Shown: positions 29,271 to 39,590, counted from the first letter of the stretch. The stretch: DNA of 40,114 bases from Zygnema cylindricum (GCA_037447655.1 JBBHKE010001291.1:44999-85112), one strand, 5' to 3'. Notes: a model not told the origin generated them from the sequence alone. A program made the numbers and translations.

Positions 29271-30510
29271 AGTCTTGATAAGAACATGAAAAATTAGAAA
29301 CTAGATTCCAAAAGGAAACCTGGATATTTTGTGGGATATGATGAGGATGTCACGGGATATAGAGTCTATGACTTAGCAAAATAAGATATCATTTTGGTAA
29401 AACACCTAGTTGTCATGGATGAAGGGAAATCATTTGATCCTTTAAAATATTCTAAGAAAATAAAAATCAGTTTTGAGTCCAAGAGTGAGGAGGACTCGGA
29501 TCCTCTTGAAAGGGACATGAGTGAAAAAGTGATTGCAGATTCAAGGGAGATCCAAGATAGGGGAGGTATATCGGAATCTACCCATATCTCCATACACTCC
29601 GAGGAGGAGAAGAAGGAGCCAGAACTAGCTTCCATGGATAGGGGACCGAGGAGACAGTTAGGAGGAACCTGAGACTTCCCTCCATTCTAGCTTCGGACTT
29701 TGAGGGAGGACGAAGAAGCACCAAGCGACTACAGGAAAAAAAGGCCGCTCACAAGGTAGCTAAGCTGTCTCACCCTGATGAGCCCCAGTCACACTTAAAG
29801 GCAATGGATGGTTCGGAGAGAGACAGATGGATTAGAGCTGTAAATGATGAAATGGCCTCCATCATGGAAGCGATTATTTGGGAGCTGGTGGACTGTCCTC
29901 CGGACAGAAAACGGATTGGGTGCAAATAGGTATTTAAACTATAACTGAACTTAGATAACACCATTGAGAGATATAAGGCTCGTTTGGTAGCAAAAGGGTT
30001 TGCCCAAAAGGAAAAAATAGATTATGAGGAGAATTTGCTCCGGTGGTTTGGTTTCCATCGATAAGGATTCTCCTCAATTTAGCGGCGGCGGAAGACATGG
30101 AAATACACTAGATGGATATTAAGACTGCCTTCCTCTATGGTGAACTAGAGGAAGAAATCTTCATATGGCAACCAAAGAGGTTTGTAAAGGAATGAGAAGA
30201 GAGTAAATTGTGCCGAGTCATAAAGTCTTTATATGGACTGAAGCAGGCTCCCAGACAATGGAATAAGAAACTAGATGAGTTTCTCATTGGTCTGGGATAT
30301 ATCCGGATCGCTTTTATCCATTTTATTATATGTTTAAGGATGAGAATGGTGTTATTTTCATTGCAATTTCTGTGGATGATTTGCTGGTGAAGTAAGTCTA
30401 TGGAAAAAATAAATAAGTTAAAGAAAGATCTTAAAAGCAAGTTTCACATGAAGGATTTAGGGGAGGCAAGATACATTCTGGGAATTTAAACAGAGAGAGA
30501 TAGGGGGAAG
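29271..30510 (+). pseudogene. pol: copia element 1 integrase tail and reverse transcriptase (degraded)
   Basis: RKPGYFVGYDEDVTGYRVYD at about 29310-29370 is the usual end of the copia integrase. An acidic linker follows to about 29670. RT (RVT_2) motifs appear in changing frames: DRWIRAVNDEMASIMEA near 29825, ERYKARLVAKGFAQKE near 29970, MDIKTAFLYGELEEEIFI near 30112 (first catalytic Asp), LCRVIKSLYGLKQAPRQW near 30208, and a VDDLLVK catalytic loop near 30373. Many stops and shifts. Confidence 0.82.
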
Positions 30511-31422
30511 AAGATTATCAGACATTTTTAGAAAGAAGCTATAGTGAATATGCTTGAGAAATTCCAGATGGAAAAAGCAAACAGTTTTACCACTCCCCTG
30601 GACTTAAAGAAAGTTTGTGATCGGAGTGTAGAAAGAGGAGTGATAATCTTAGATGATCAGATGAGTCCAGAAGAGAGACAGTTTATGAAGTCTTTACCTT
30701 ACAGGCAGGTAGTAGGAAGCTTAATCTACTTTATGAACTGTACTAGGCCGGATATAGCGGCAGCATTTGGAGTCCTCAGTAGGAGTCTAAATCACCCTAA
30801 GAAGAGAGATTGGGAGGCTGCCAACAGAGTCATGAGATATCTGGTGGGAACCAGGGATTTATGGTTGCATTTGGTAGGGGAGCACAGTGACATCACTACT
30901 TGGAGTGATGTCAGTTATGGGGATGCACCTATGAGAAGATGCACTTTTGGATATGTGTTGTATGTGGGGGAAGGTGCTTGCTGTTAGAGTAGCAAGCAAC
31001 AAAAGGTGGTTGCTTAGTCCATTATGGAGGCTGAGTACATGGTCTCTTGTTCTGCTGTGAAAGAGTTAATGTTGGTTAAGTCTTTATTGCAAGAATTGGG
31101 GTATATAAAGGAGGGAGTGCATAAAGTTTTTGTGACAACCAGGTTGCCTTTGCAATTGCCGCCAGCCCAAAACATCACTTTTAAAGCTAAACATATTGAC
31201 ATAAGATTAAGTTTTGTAAGGGAGAAGGTTGAAAACAAAATTGTGAATCTTGTGTATAGGGGTGATGGGGAAATGGTGGCTGATATAATGACCAAACATG
31301 TGCCATCTCCCAAGTTAAAATATTGTAGAGAAAAGTGTGGATTAAAAGAAATATTAAAATTAGGCTACAAAATAAGGGGAGTGTTGAAATCTCTAGATTT
31401 AGGGGGTATTTCTTGGGTCTGA
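30511..31422 (+). pseudogene. pol: copia element 1 RT end and RNase H
   Basis: PYRQVVGSLIYFMNCTRPDI near 30690, HPKKRDWEAANRVMRYLVGT near 30790, then WSDVSYGDAPMRRCTFGYVL near 30900 (normally SDADYAGD, so acidic residues are partly lost) and EAEYMVSCSAVKEL at 31027. The distal motif FKAKHIDIRLSFVREKVE and ADIMTKHVPSPK closes RNase H, followed by the REKCGLKE end common in copia. Stops at 30985 and 31015 interrupt it; the final stop is 31420, inside the LTR start, so the reading frame overlaps the LTR by about 40 bases. Confidence 0.85.
31374..31381 (+). promoter_or_regulatory. Polypurine tract of copia element 1
   Basis: AAGGGGAG immediately before TGTTGAAATC fixes the start of the 3' LTR at 31382. 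Confidence 0.8.
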
Positions 31423-31939
31423 AAAGATTACGTAAAAGCGTAGGCAGTTTGCCTCCACCTTCTCTCTCTAGCACCCATACTTGTTGTAGTCACTGAAGGT
31501 GAGAGAGAGTGGTGGAGCCATGGCTGCCTTAGCTACACAGGGGGGACTTTAGAGTGACATAAGTCACTCTTAACAAAAAGGTTAAGTCCGGCAGGACTCA
31601 AACCTTCGACCGGCAGAGCGAGGCGTAGCCGTCAGCTCTAAACTGGTCTGTCGTAGAAGTTTTTTAGAGTATATAGGGTTTAAATTTTATTTAAACATTG
31701 TTAAGGAACCTTAATCCGATTAACAAAATTAGAGATAACAAGAATAGATACTAGTTGTAATATAGTGCGAACAAAATCCCGCACGAAACAAATGTATTGC
31801 AATTTGTTTTAACAGTTAATATTGAAAGTCGGTTTAGATCCGACGGCACGGATCATCGTCGAGATCTCGGAATGGCCGTTTTAGCGGTTTTCGAGCGTGA
31901 CAAGACCCCGCCCCACGTGGCATGATAAAATTGGAAAGC
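31382..31939 (+). mobile_element. 3' LTR of copia element 1, truncated
   Basis: Matches the 5' LTR from TGTTGAAAT through CCACGTGGCATGATAAAATT GGAAAGC, then stops; about 345 bases of LTR, including the TATA box, are missing. The following sequence belongs to a different copia element. Confidence 0.85.
31585..31660 (-). other. tRNA-like block, copy 4 (in 3' LTR)
   Basis: On the minus strand, ACCAGTTTAGAGC and GGTTTGAGTCC are placed as in copy 2, with the 3' end CTGCCGGACT as in copy 3. One base of the B-box is changed. Confidence 0.55.
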
Positions 31940-33216
31940 TTCCCGTGGTGAAGTTCGACTCACTACGGATTATTATTGCACTTGCAGCGATGGGGAAGAA
32001 GCACGTCCATCAAATGGACGTGGAAACTGCGTTTTTCAATGGTGAGTTGGAGGAAGAGTTATACAAAAAGGTACCAGAAGGCGTGTCTCCTTTGCAGGAA
32101 GGAAATGTATGGCGTTTGCGAAAGTTATTATATGGTTTGAAACAGGCGCCGCGCACGTGGTATTTCAAACTTCATCAAATACTATTGAAATTCGGATTTG
32201 TACGGACTACTTCCGATTCTTGAGTTTATGTGAAAGGTGAAGGAGTTGACCAAATCATCTTTTCTGTTTATGTGGATGATTTCTTGATGGCATGCGACAA
32301 GTTGGAGCGCATTAATGAGTTGAAACGTTACCTTGGATTACATTTCAAAGTGACGGATCTTGGAGAGGTACGCTATATTTTGGGAATTGAAGTGATACGA
32401 GATAAGGAGGGGAACGTTAAATTGAGTCAAGCTCAATATTGTAAGGAGATTTTGGAGAGATTTGGTATGACTGACGCGAAACCGCTTTCTACACCGTTGG
32501 ATGCAAATCTACACATTCGTAAGTTTGAAGAGGAGGATTCTGTCGACGTTCCATATCGAGAGGCGGTTGGTTCACTTATGTACCTTAGCGTAGGTACTCG
32601 TCCAGATATTTCGGCCGCGGTTTCCATCGTCAACTGTTATTCTCACGAGCCAAAGAAGGCACATTGGGAAGTCGTACGACGTATCTTTCGATACTTGGTT
32701 GGTACGATTGATTTTGGACTTTTGTTCGCTTTTGACAAAAATTCTTTGGAGTGTGTTGGGTATTGTGATGCAGATTGGGGCGGCGATTTTGATTCAAGTA
32801 AGTCCACGTCAGGGTACGCATTTATTTTTGGAGGAGCCGCGATCTCGTGGAGTTCTAGGCTACAACCTACGGTTGCATTGAGTTCCACATAATTTGAGTA
32901 TATGGCTACGTGTCATGCAGCTAAGGCTTCGATTTGGATCAAAGATATGTTACGTGAGTTAAGAGTTCCTATTGGTTGTATGACGATTTATTCTGATAGC
33001 ATGAGTTCAATGGCGTTGGCGAAAAATCCAGTGTTTCACAAGAGGACTAAACACATTAGGATCCAATGGCATTTTGTAAGAGATTTGGTTTCGGCGAATG
33101 AGATTGTATTTTCGTACGTACCGACAAAAGAGGAGGCGGAGGCGGCAGATTTATTGACGAAAGCTGCCACACATGATGTATTTGAGAGGGGACGACCAAA
33201 ACTTGGATTATTTTGA
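31940..33216 (+). pseudogene. pol: copia element 2 reverse transcriptase and RNase H (5'-truncated)
   Basis: A different and better preserved copia. One frame runs from the junction to 33216 with only two stops: TGA at 32221 and TAA at 32890. RT motifs: VVKFDSLRIIIALAAMG, then HQMDVETAFFNGELEEELY, WRLRKLLYGLKQAPRTWY, the catalytic VYVDDFLMA, and GTRPDISAAVSIVN. RNase H follows: GYCDADWGGDFDSSKSTSGY, then SIWIKDMLREL, MTIYSDSMSSMALAKNPVFH and TKHIRIQWHFVRD. Gag, protease, integrase and the RT start are absent. Upstream codons from LTR DNA are fused in frame but are not part of the gene. Confidence 0.9.
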
Positions 33217-33239
33217 GGAGTTTGGCGATTCCGACAATA

Positions 33240-33249
33240 AGAAGGGGAT
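33240..33249 (+). promoter_or_regulatory. Polypurine tract of copia element 2
   Basis: AGAAGGGGAT directly before TGTTGGGATATTG marks the 3' LTR start. Confidence 0.75.
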
Positions 33250-33902
33250 TGTTGGGATATTGTCGTTTCGCGGTATTTCTGCTTAGCGTCATACCAACTT
33301 TTATTTGTTTGACGCGAAGTGTCGCGTCATCATACCAAAAGTACTACGTCGTTTCGCGACTGTACTTTTGATATCCGCGAACGAAATGTTCTATTTTGTT
33401 TCGCGCCACTTGTTTGTTTCGTGCGCAGGTGTCTCAATTTGCGTGCAGGTGTGTTCGTGGAGCGACACGTGTTTAAGTCAACGTTTGGAGTTAGTCGTTC
33501 CAAGGAAGAAAGCCTGCGTGTGCTACTTTCTTCGTGGAACTTTCACTTGCAGTGTGCACAGTCAGCTAGGGACAGACTTCGTCTCTACGCTAAGTTATAT
33601 TTGTCTTATCTTGTTGTCTCTTAGTGCAAAGTAGCGAGTATATAGGCAGCAGTATACATGTGCAAAGTATTGTATCTTACATGATTGAATCATAGAGGAT
33701 TAATCTTGGGGTAAAAGATTATTTAAAGAGGATAGAGAAGAGAGAGAAGAGAGAAGAGAGATGATGTAAAGAGGCTTCGGCCAAGAACACTTATAAATCT
33801 TTTTGGCTGAATATTCCTCTTGTCTTTTATGAGCTTCCGCTGTGTAATGATTTATGTTTTGTGAATTATTTTGAGTGAATGTCTTTTGCTTAAGATCCTA
33901 CA
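33250..33902 (+). mobile_element. 3' LTR of copia element 2
   Basis: Runs from TGTTGGGAT to ATCCTACA, which form near-matching inverted termini with TG...CA ends, about 653 bp. A TATATAGG box lies at 33639-33646. No second copy of this LTR exists in the window, so the right border rests on the terminal match and on the abrupt change to CT-rich repeat. Confidence 0.7.
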
Positions 33903-34325
33903 CCTCTCTCCCTCCCCCTCGCCCTCTTCCTCTCCTTGTCCCTCTTCCTCCCCCTCTCCCTTCCCCTCTTCACGTCTCTCTCCCGCCACAACTCTCCCTT
34001 CCCCTTCCCCTTCCCCTTCCCCTTCTCCCTCCCCTTCCCCTTACCCCTCCCTTTTCTCTTCCCCTTCTACCTCCCCCTCTTCCCTCCGCTCTCGCTCTCC
34101 TTCCCCCTCCCCCCCTCCTTCTTACTCTCTCTCGCTCCCTCTCCCTCTCCCTTGCCCTCCACCGTTCTCCCGTTCCCTTTCCCCCTCTCCCTTCTCCTCT
34201 CCCTCCCCCTCCCCCACCCTCCCCTTCCCCTTTCCCCGTCTCCCTCTACCTCCACCCCCCTTCCCTTCCCCTCCCCCTCTCCCTTCTCCTCCCCCTCTCC
34301 CTCCCCTTCCTCTCTCACGGGCACA
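33903..34325. repeat. Long CT-rich low-complexity tract
   Basis: About 420 bases of CCCTCT/CCCTTCC-type sequence with strong strand asymmetry (almost no A or G). All open frames across it on either strand encode Ser/Pro/Leu or Gly/Glu/Arg repeats and are artefacts. Confidence 0.95.
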
Positions 34326-34376
34326 CTCACTATTTCACTCTTATTATTGGATGAGCCTACTCATAAACTTTTGGAA

Positions 34377-34430
34377 AATAGTTATCAATTTGTACCACAA
34401 TATTATTTTTTGTACAAATTGATAACTATT
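34377..34430. repeat. Perfect 19-bp hairpin
   Basis: AATAGTTATCAATTTGTAC at 34377-34395 is exactly reverse-complemented at 34412-34430, with a 16-base loop. A T-run follows. It could be a fold-back element or hairpin RNA locus. Confidence 0.9.
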
Positions 34431-34620
34431 TTTTTTTATAAGTTCACATTTATTTTTGAAAAACCATAAAATTTGGACCATGATTGTAATTATTATCCTA
34501 ATATAAAAATAAGAATTTAATGAATTTACAAAGAATTATGATGATTTTGGAATGATCAATATGAATGAAAATACGAATGATGGTGTGTTAGTTTATATGG
34601 TATAAAATATTCTTAACAGC

Positions 34621-34830
34621 GTCGGAAGGAGAGGGAGGGAGAGAAATAGAGGACGGGAGAGGAATAGAGGGAGGGAGAGGAATAGAGGGAGGGAGAGGAA
34701 TAGAGGGAGGGAGAGGAATAGAGGGCGGGAGAGGAATAGGGGGAGGGGGAATAGAGGGAGGGAGAGGAATCGAGGGCGGGAGAGGAAGAGAGGGAGACTG
34801 GGGGAAAGGGAGAGGGAGAGGGAATCTTTA
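34621..34830. repeat. GA-rich minisatellite, 18-bp unit
   Basis: Unit GAGAGGAATAGAGGGAGG repeated about nine times with small changes, then GGGAGA repeats. Confidence 0.95.
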
Positions 34831-35165
34831 TATGCAAAGTAGATCAGACCAGTGATACTTTACATGATGGTAAGTACTTCATAAGTTTTGATGGAAATAT
34901 TTAATTACAATGCCCATTATTTCAAGCAAAAATAGCTAAGATTCATTTCTATTTAATAGTTAACCCCGTGATAAGGAACCCCTAAATAAAATGTACATTA
35001 TCTCTATATAAAAATTTAACTATATTTAGTTAATTACACTACTGATGAATTTGTACACATTTTTTCGCGTTGTATTGTTCGTACAAAGCTATGCATTCTC
35101 GAGCAGTCAAGTATTTTTTATACGCCACAAGTTTGTCATTTTTCAAAAAATAAACCTCACTCTCT
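34831..35165. other. AT-rich spacer, no gene seen
   Basis: Short unrecognised frames only. Confidence 0.55.
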
Positions 35166-35321
35166 ATCTCTCAATCCCTCCCTCCCCTCCCTCTCCCTCT
35201 CCCTCTCCGTCTCCCTCTCCCCCTCCCTCTCCCTCTCCGTCTCCCTCTTCCTCTCCCTCTCCCTCTTCCTCCTCCTCTTCCTCTCCCTGTCCCTCTCCCT
35301 GTCCCTCTCCTATCTCTATAG
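35166..35321. repeat. (CCCTCT)n low-complexity tract
   Basis: CTCCCTCTCCCTCTCCGTCT-type repeats on the plus strand. The Ser/Pro frame across it is repeat-derived. Confidence 0.95.
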
Positions 35322-35339
35322 GTTGAATTCCACAAATTA

Positions 35340-35665
35340 GAACCTGGAATGGAAGTTAGAAATCGTGAATCCGGAATCGGAAATCCAAAATTGAATTGAA
35401 AATTGAAAAAAATGGAAAAAAAATGAAAATTGGAAATTGGAAATCGGAAATCGGAAAAATTTGAAATTGAAAACTGGAAATTGGAAAGTAGAAAGTATAA
35501 ATCGGAAAAAATAGAAATTGAAAATTAGAGATCGGAAAACTTGAAATTGGAAATTTGAAATTGGAAACTGGAAAGTGGAAATGGAAAGTGGAAAGTGGAA
35601 AATTTTGAAATTGGAAAGTGGAAATTGGATATTGGAAATTAGAAAGCGGATATCGGAATTTTTGA
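35340..35665. repeat. GGAAATT/GGAAAGT purine-rich repeat
   Basis: Short units of the type GGAAATTGAAAATTGGAAA, about 7-8 bases each, recur for over 320 bases with almost no C. A 120-codon minus frame over it reads as FQFPISNFQF-like repeats only because the DNA is periodic. Confidence 0.9.
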
Positions 35666-35699
35666 ATCTGAAGTTACCTCTTGTCGTCAATAAATACAA

Positions 35700-36270
35700 C
35701 TATTAACTGCAAATTTCTTCAGGGCATTAAAAAAAGTACATTAAATATTAAATTATACTAAAATTATTCATCAAAAATATACTATACACGGCATACTTAG
35801 AGAAAATACGCTTTATTACATTTTTATTAAATTAATGTGTATGACCTCTTCCTTTTACAGAAACATGTCGCACATTAAAAAGTGTAGATTATACTGTTTT
35901 TAAGAACAAAATAATTGCAAAAAAAAGAGGTTTGGAAAAAGGAAAAAACAATGTTAAACACGAAAATTTGAGAAGAATTTAAGTTAAAGTTTTTAACAAA
36001 AATACGCTTCAATTCTGTACTGGTAACTGGAAAAATAAGCACAAATAATTTGTGAAAAATGTAGACATAAAAACTCACATTTTAGCATCAGTAATTTCAA
36101 CTAATACATGAAATTGTAAAAGCAGAACTTAAGTATATCCAAAGACTTTCTTGGACTTTAGCAATTTTTTTATTTTCTTCTAATTTGAAGCTTCAACACT
36201 ATACTCTGTTGCAATTTCTATATATAATAATAAATAATAGTACTCCGTACAGCTACATACATACACGTAT
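35700..36270. other. AT-rich spacer, no gene seen
   Basis: AT-rich with A-runs; only short unrecognised frames. Confidence 0.55.
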
Positions 36271-36271
36271 A

Positions 36272-36560
36272 TAGAGGAGGAGAGAGGGGGGGAGAGGGAG
36301 GAGGGAAGAGGGAGGAGGGAGGGAGGAGAGGTGAAAGGGAGGGAGAGGGAGAGGGGAGAGATGAAAGGGAGAGGGGAGAGGTGAAGGGGAGAGGGGAGAG
36401 GTGAAAGGGAGATGGAGAGAGACGAAGAGGGAGACGAGGGGGGAGACGGGAGAGAGGAAAGTGGAGAGGGAGAGGAGAGAGAGGAGAAGGGAGACGGAAG
36501 AGAGGAAAGGGGAGAGGGAGAGGGAGAGAGAAGAGAAAGGCGTTTTGAAAGCGTGAGAGA
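36272..36560. repeat. GA-rich low-complexity tract
   Basis: GAGGGAGAGG and GAGAGGTGAAAGG-type units over nearly 290 bases, ending in GAGAGAGAGTGTGTGT. Confidence 0.95.
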
Positions 36561-37573
36561 GAGTGTGTGTAAGTAGCGGTCAGGAAGAAATGGTAGAAAA
36601 TGGCCTTAAAGCAAAAAATTTAGCATGAGAAATTCACTTGCGAAATGCTACAAAGTTAATGCAAAAGTTTTTTTTTTCGTGTCAAACGAAGCCTTTTTAT
36701 TTTAATGGTTTCATATTCGTGTCATTTAAATTTTTAAACCCTAAACGACACATCCAAAATACAAGTTTTTAAAACATCCCAAAAAGTTAAAACTTAAAAA
36801 ATCTTGGAGCACGTCTATTTAACATATTTTGATGAGACATTTATAGTTTGTACTTATTTACAGGTACTATTATGTGTATACATGAATTTTCTTTTTAATC
36901 TTATTCCTTAAATTATTATTTTTTATTAAATATCCAATAGATTATAGGTCTATTTGTTGTAATTGGAAATCTTTATTTCAGTAGATAGGGCTGTGAGAGG
37001 AGACTTAAATAACTTAAAATATTTTCTAAGTTGTCTGCTGCAGTACTTACCTTAATTAGTATTACAGTAGCAAAAGTACAATAGAGTGTATTGTACTTTT
37101 ACAGGGACGCGCGTCGGCAAGAGAAGTTAATGCAGGTATTCCGGAGTGGCGCCGACATCCACATACGCGTGTCAAAAATCGTACGGGCGGTTTCGGTGAA
37201 TCTGACGGGCGGAGACCGAGCCGGACATCTGGGAGTGTACCGTACGGAATCAAAAGAATATCGTTGATACGAGACAAATTCGACGGACGCGATTAAAGCG
37301 GGGACCACAATGACTGAGTGCGCCGTACGCACTCAAGACGTTCGTACCATCGAATTAACATTCATCTGGACTTTTGCGGCTGATGCTGACTAAGCATCCG
37401 CAACATAAATTGTACGGAAAATATCTGTAAATATTTGGAAAACAATAAGTTAACGTTTAGTGAATTAATTAATAGTGCTACACTGTTCATTTAGCGGCAT
37501 GTAGTAATTAGGGTTTTGGAGTTACTCACGGTACAGTAAAGTACAGGCTGGATACTTTATCGTAAGTTAGGAT
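36561..37573. other. Spacer with no supported gene
   Basis: AT-rich to 37070. A GC-richer island at 37100-37400 contains CGTACGG phrases and a small hairpin (GAGTGCG/CGCACTC, about 37317-37335) but no recognised protein. Confidence 0.45.
37072..37100. repeat. Perfect 12-bp hairpin
   Basis: AAAAGTACAATA (37072-37083) and TATTGTACTTTT (37089-37100) around a 5-base loop. Confidence 0.85.
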
Positions 37574-38122
37574 AGTACACCGCGCATCGTTATTAGTGTC
37601 AACGACACTAATTTAGGTTCTTAAAATTTTGATTTTTTTCCTCAAATAGGATACATGATTTTAATTTTTCCTTGACGTTAATTAAGGTACCGTACAAAAT
37701 AGCGTAGAGGACGAATTACAATAATATCTAAATAGTGTGGTGTACGGTCGATGTCAGACCGTACATAAATGTACCTTTTCAAGTGAAAATTTTACAAAAA
37801 TTGAGTTAAATCAGACGTGCACGCATAGGATCGTGCGCTAAAAAAACGGGATTGTTCTGACACGTAAATTAGTCTTACATGTACGGATATTTAAATTTCA
37901 CGACGGCGTATGATTTTTAATGTTTTATACGGATATATATATTAATGTATATAGTCGTACAACGAATATTCCATTTTTGCTGTTCCCAAATTAGCATAAA
38001 CGCCGAAATTATAATACACCTTTTGAAAAAAAAATATATATATATATTAATTAGCGTCAATGACGGTATATTTACTTCCACACTATTTAAACTTTGACAC
38101 TAATAACGATGCGCGGTGTACT
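37574..38122. mobile_element. Segment bounded by perfect 29-bp inverted repeats
   Basis: Left arm 37574-37602 starts AGTACACCGCGCATCGTTAT; right arm 38094-38122 is its exact reverse complement. The interior (about 490 bases) is AT-rich, non-coding, and has a second palindrome, TTAGTGTCAACGACACTAA, near 37593-37611. Size and long exact termini suggest a MITE. No clear target duplication is seen. The arms also contain TAGTG and CACTA facing outward, so they could instead be the neighbouring ends of two CACTA-like elements. Confidence 0.65.
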
Positions 38123-39093
38123 TTAATGCAGTCACACGAATTAGTGTAGACCAGTAGTTACTCTCTGTGAGTATGTAGTTTAGGACTTGGTCAAATTTGA
38201 ATTATCCAGTTTTGGGATTATGACATTTTAAGAGCAGTTTCTGGGAAACTTCCTGGAGTCATATCTTATGGTTTACTGGATCATTTGGGCTGCAATTTTG
38301 GGAATTGTCAGTTAACTCTGTTGTGTATCACTGTGGGAAATTTGAGGCATATTGGCCTTTTGAGTCATATTTTGTGTAAGCTGAAAGTTGGCTGTTGAGT
38401 AGGTGCTTGATAGTTTCTGAAGTTTTCATGCCTACTTCCGCTACTACTGCTGGTTCCCCTCCTGCAACTGTGTTTGTAGAACAACGCTATTCACGAATTG
38501 CGTATTATTAAAAGCTTTTGTACAAACTTGTTTGCCGCTATTTTTTGCTTGAGAAAACTTCTTTTTATGAAAGGAGGAACTTTCGCGAGGGTAAAGGAAG
38601 TGGAAAAGAAAATTAAAAATAAAAATAAATAAAGGAAAAAAAAACCGGCTGTAGAGTTATTTGAATTAGAATCAAGACATAAGACATACACATAAAATCA
38701 CATTCTGACATATAGAAAAAAAAAAGAAAAAAAAAATCCAAAACAAAAAACAAAAAATGAGATAAACATGTTTCATTACAAAATTTTCGAAAGACAAAAA
38801 ATACCCAAAATTCAACTACAAATACTATTACAAAAGTCATATGTAAAACAGGTTTGACAACTTTTTTTTTATTTCCCTACCACTAAATTTTCTCTAAAAA
38901 GTTCACAAAATTGTCTCTAAATTAACTACGTGAACTTATTTTCCATACTCCAAAGCTCCATAATCGGAGAACTTATCCTTGTCAATTTTTCTTCCTTTTG
39001 TTTTTCTTCACAAAATTGAAGAAAAACTTGTGAAAATTTCATTACCTTTGCTTTCCATCAAACGATGAAACTACGAGAAATTTCATAAGACTT
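38123..39093. other. Spacer and probable 3' side of the FAS1 gene
   Basis: Nothing certain is coded. A 28-codon frame at 38429-38512 (MPTSATTAGSPPATVFVEQR...) looks protein-like but is too short to name. 38600-38860 is A-rich. TTTATT near 38868 would be AATAAA on the minus strand, a possible polyadenylation signal about 225 bases after the FAS1 stop. Confidence 0.4.
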
Positions 39094-39540
39094 TTAACTC
39101 ATCATCAAAATACTCGTAAAATAAACGGCCACAACTGAAACTACCGACGCATAGAAGTGGGAAACTCGAATTCCCTTACTAGGAGGAGGAGGAGAGGGGG
39201 GAGGAGAAGAGGTAGAGGAAGACGGTGGAGGGGATAAAACAGCACCCATGGGAGGAACTAAAACCCCATTAATCCCATGAACAGCTGTTTTGCCGGTTTC
39301 TGCTATATCAGTTTCATTAAGTAAAATATTGTTCACAAAAATTCCGCCATCATTTCTTGTCACGTTGAGGGTATAATTGTCTCCTAATAAAGTTGTGACA
39401 TTTGTCACGTTGTTCGAGGATTCGAGAGTCGTTAAAACATTGGAGGAAGGGAGATAAAGGGGTACAATATGGTACGAAAGGACATTTACGAGAAATGTCG
39501 TATTTGCGAGATCGCTATCACTTAAATTTAAAGCAGCAAA
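39094..39540 (-). CDS. Fasciclin-like arabinogalactan protein, 3' exon (partial)
   Basis: C-terminal part of a FAS1-domain cell-surface adhesion protein. From the right: FAALNLSDSD, then LANTTFLVNVLSYHIVP with the conserved Y-H of the FAS1 H2 region, TLLGDNYTLNVT, GGIFVNNILL, and AVHGINGVLVPP, the classic FAS1 end. A Pro/Ser linker follows (SPPPSSSTSSPPPSPPPP), the kind that is hydroxyproline-glycosylated in plants, and the tail ASVVSVVAVYFTSILMMS fits a GPI-anchor signal. At least six N-glycosylation sequons occur. Stop codon TAA at 39094-39096. The signal peptide and the N-terminal half of the FAS1 domain are missing and must lie in exons further upstream. Directly upstream is a poly-T run with no clear AG acceptor, so the exon's start is unresolved. 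Confidence 0.85.
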   Translation of the reverse strand, partial: FAALNLSDSDLANTTFLVNVLSYHIVPLYLPSSNVLTTLESSNNVTNVTTLLGDNYTLNVTRNDGGIFVNNILLNETDIAETGKTAVHGINGVLVPPMGAVLSPPPSSSTSSPPPSPPPPSKGIRVSHFYASVVSVVAVYFTSILMMS

Positions 39541-39543
39541 ACG

Positions 39544-39551
39544 AAAAAAAA

Positions 39552-39582
<31 letters not shown>

Positions 39583-39590
39583 AAAAAAAG
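39544..39590. repeat. Poly-A/poly-T homopolymer tract
   Basis: Three runs of 15-18 and 9 A on the plus strand separated by single C bases. On the minus strand it lies where the intron polypyrimidine tract for the FAS1 exon is expected. Confidence 0.9.

Noticed and set aside
33871-34469. Long Ser/Pro/Leu-rich frames on both strands
   Set aside because: They read through a CT-rich microsatellite in all frames, which is expected from the base composition alone.
35337-35699. 120-codon minus-strand frame with FQFPISNFQF-like repeats
   Set aside because: Follows the 7-8-bp GGAAATT DNA repeat; no start context, no domain.
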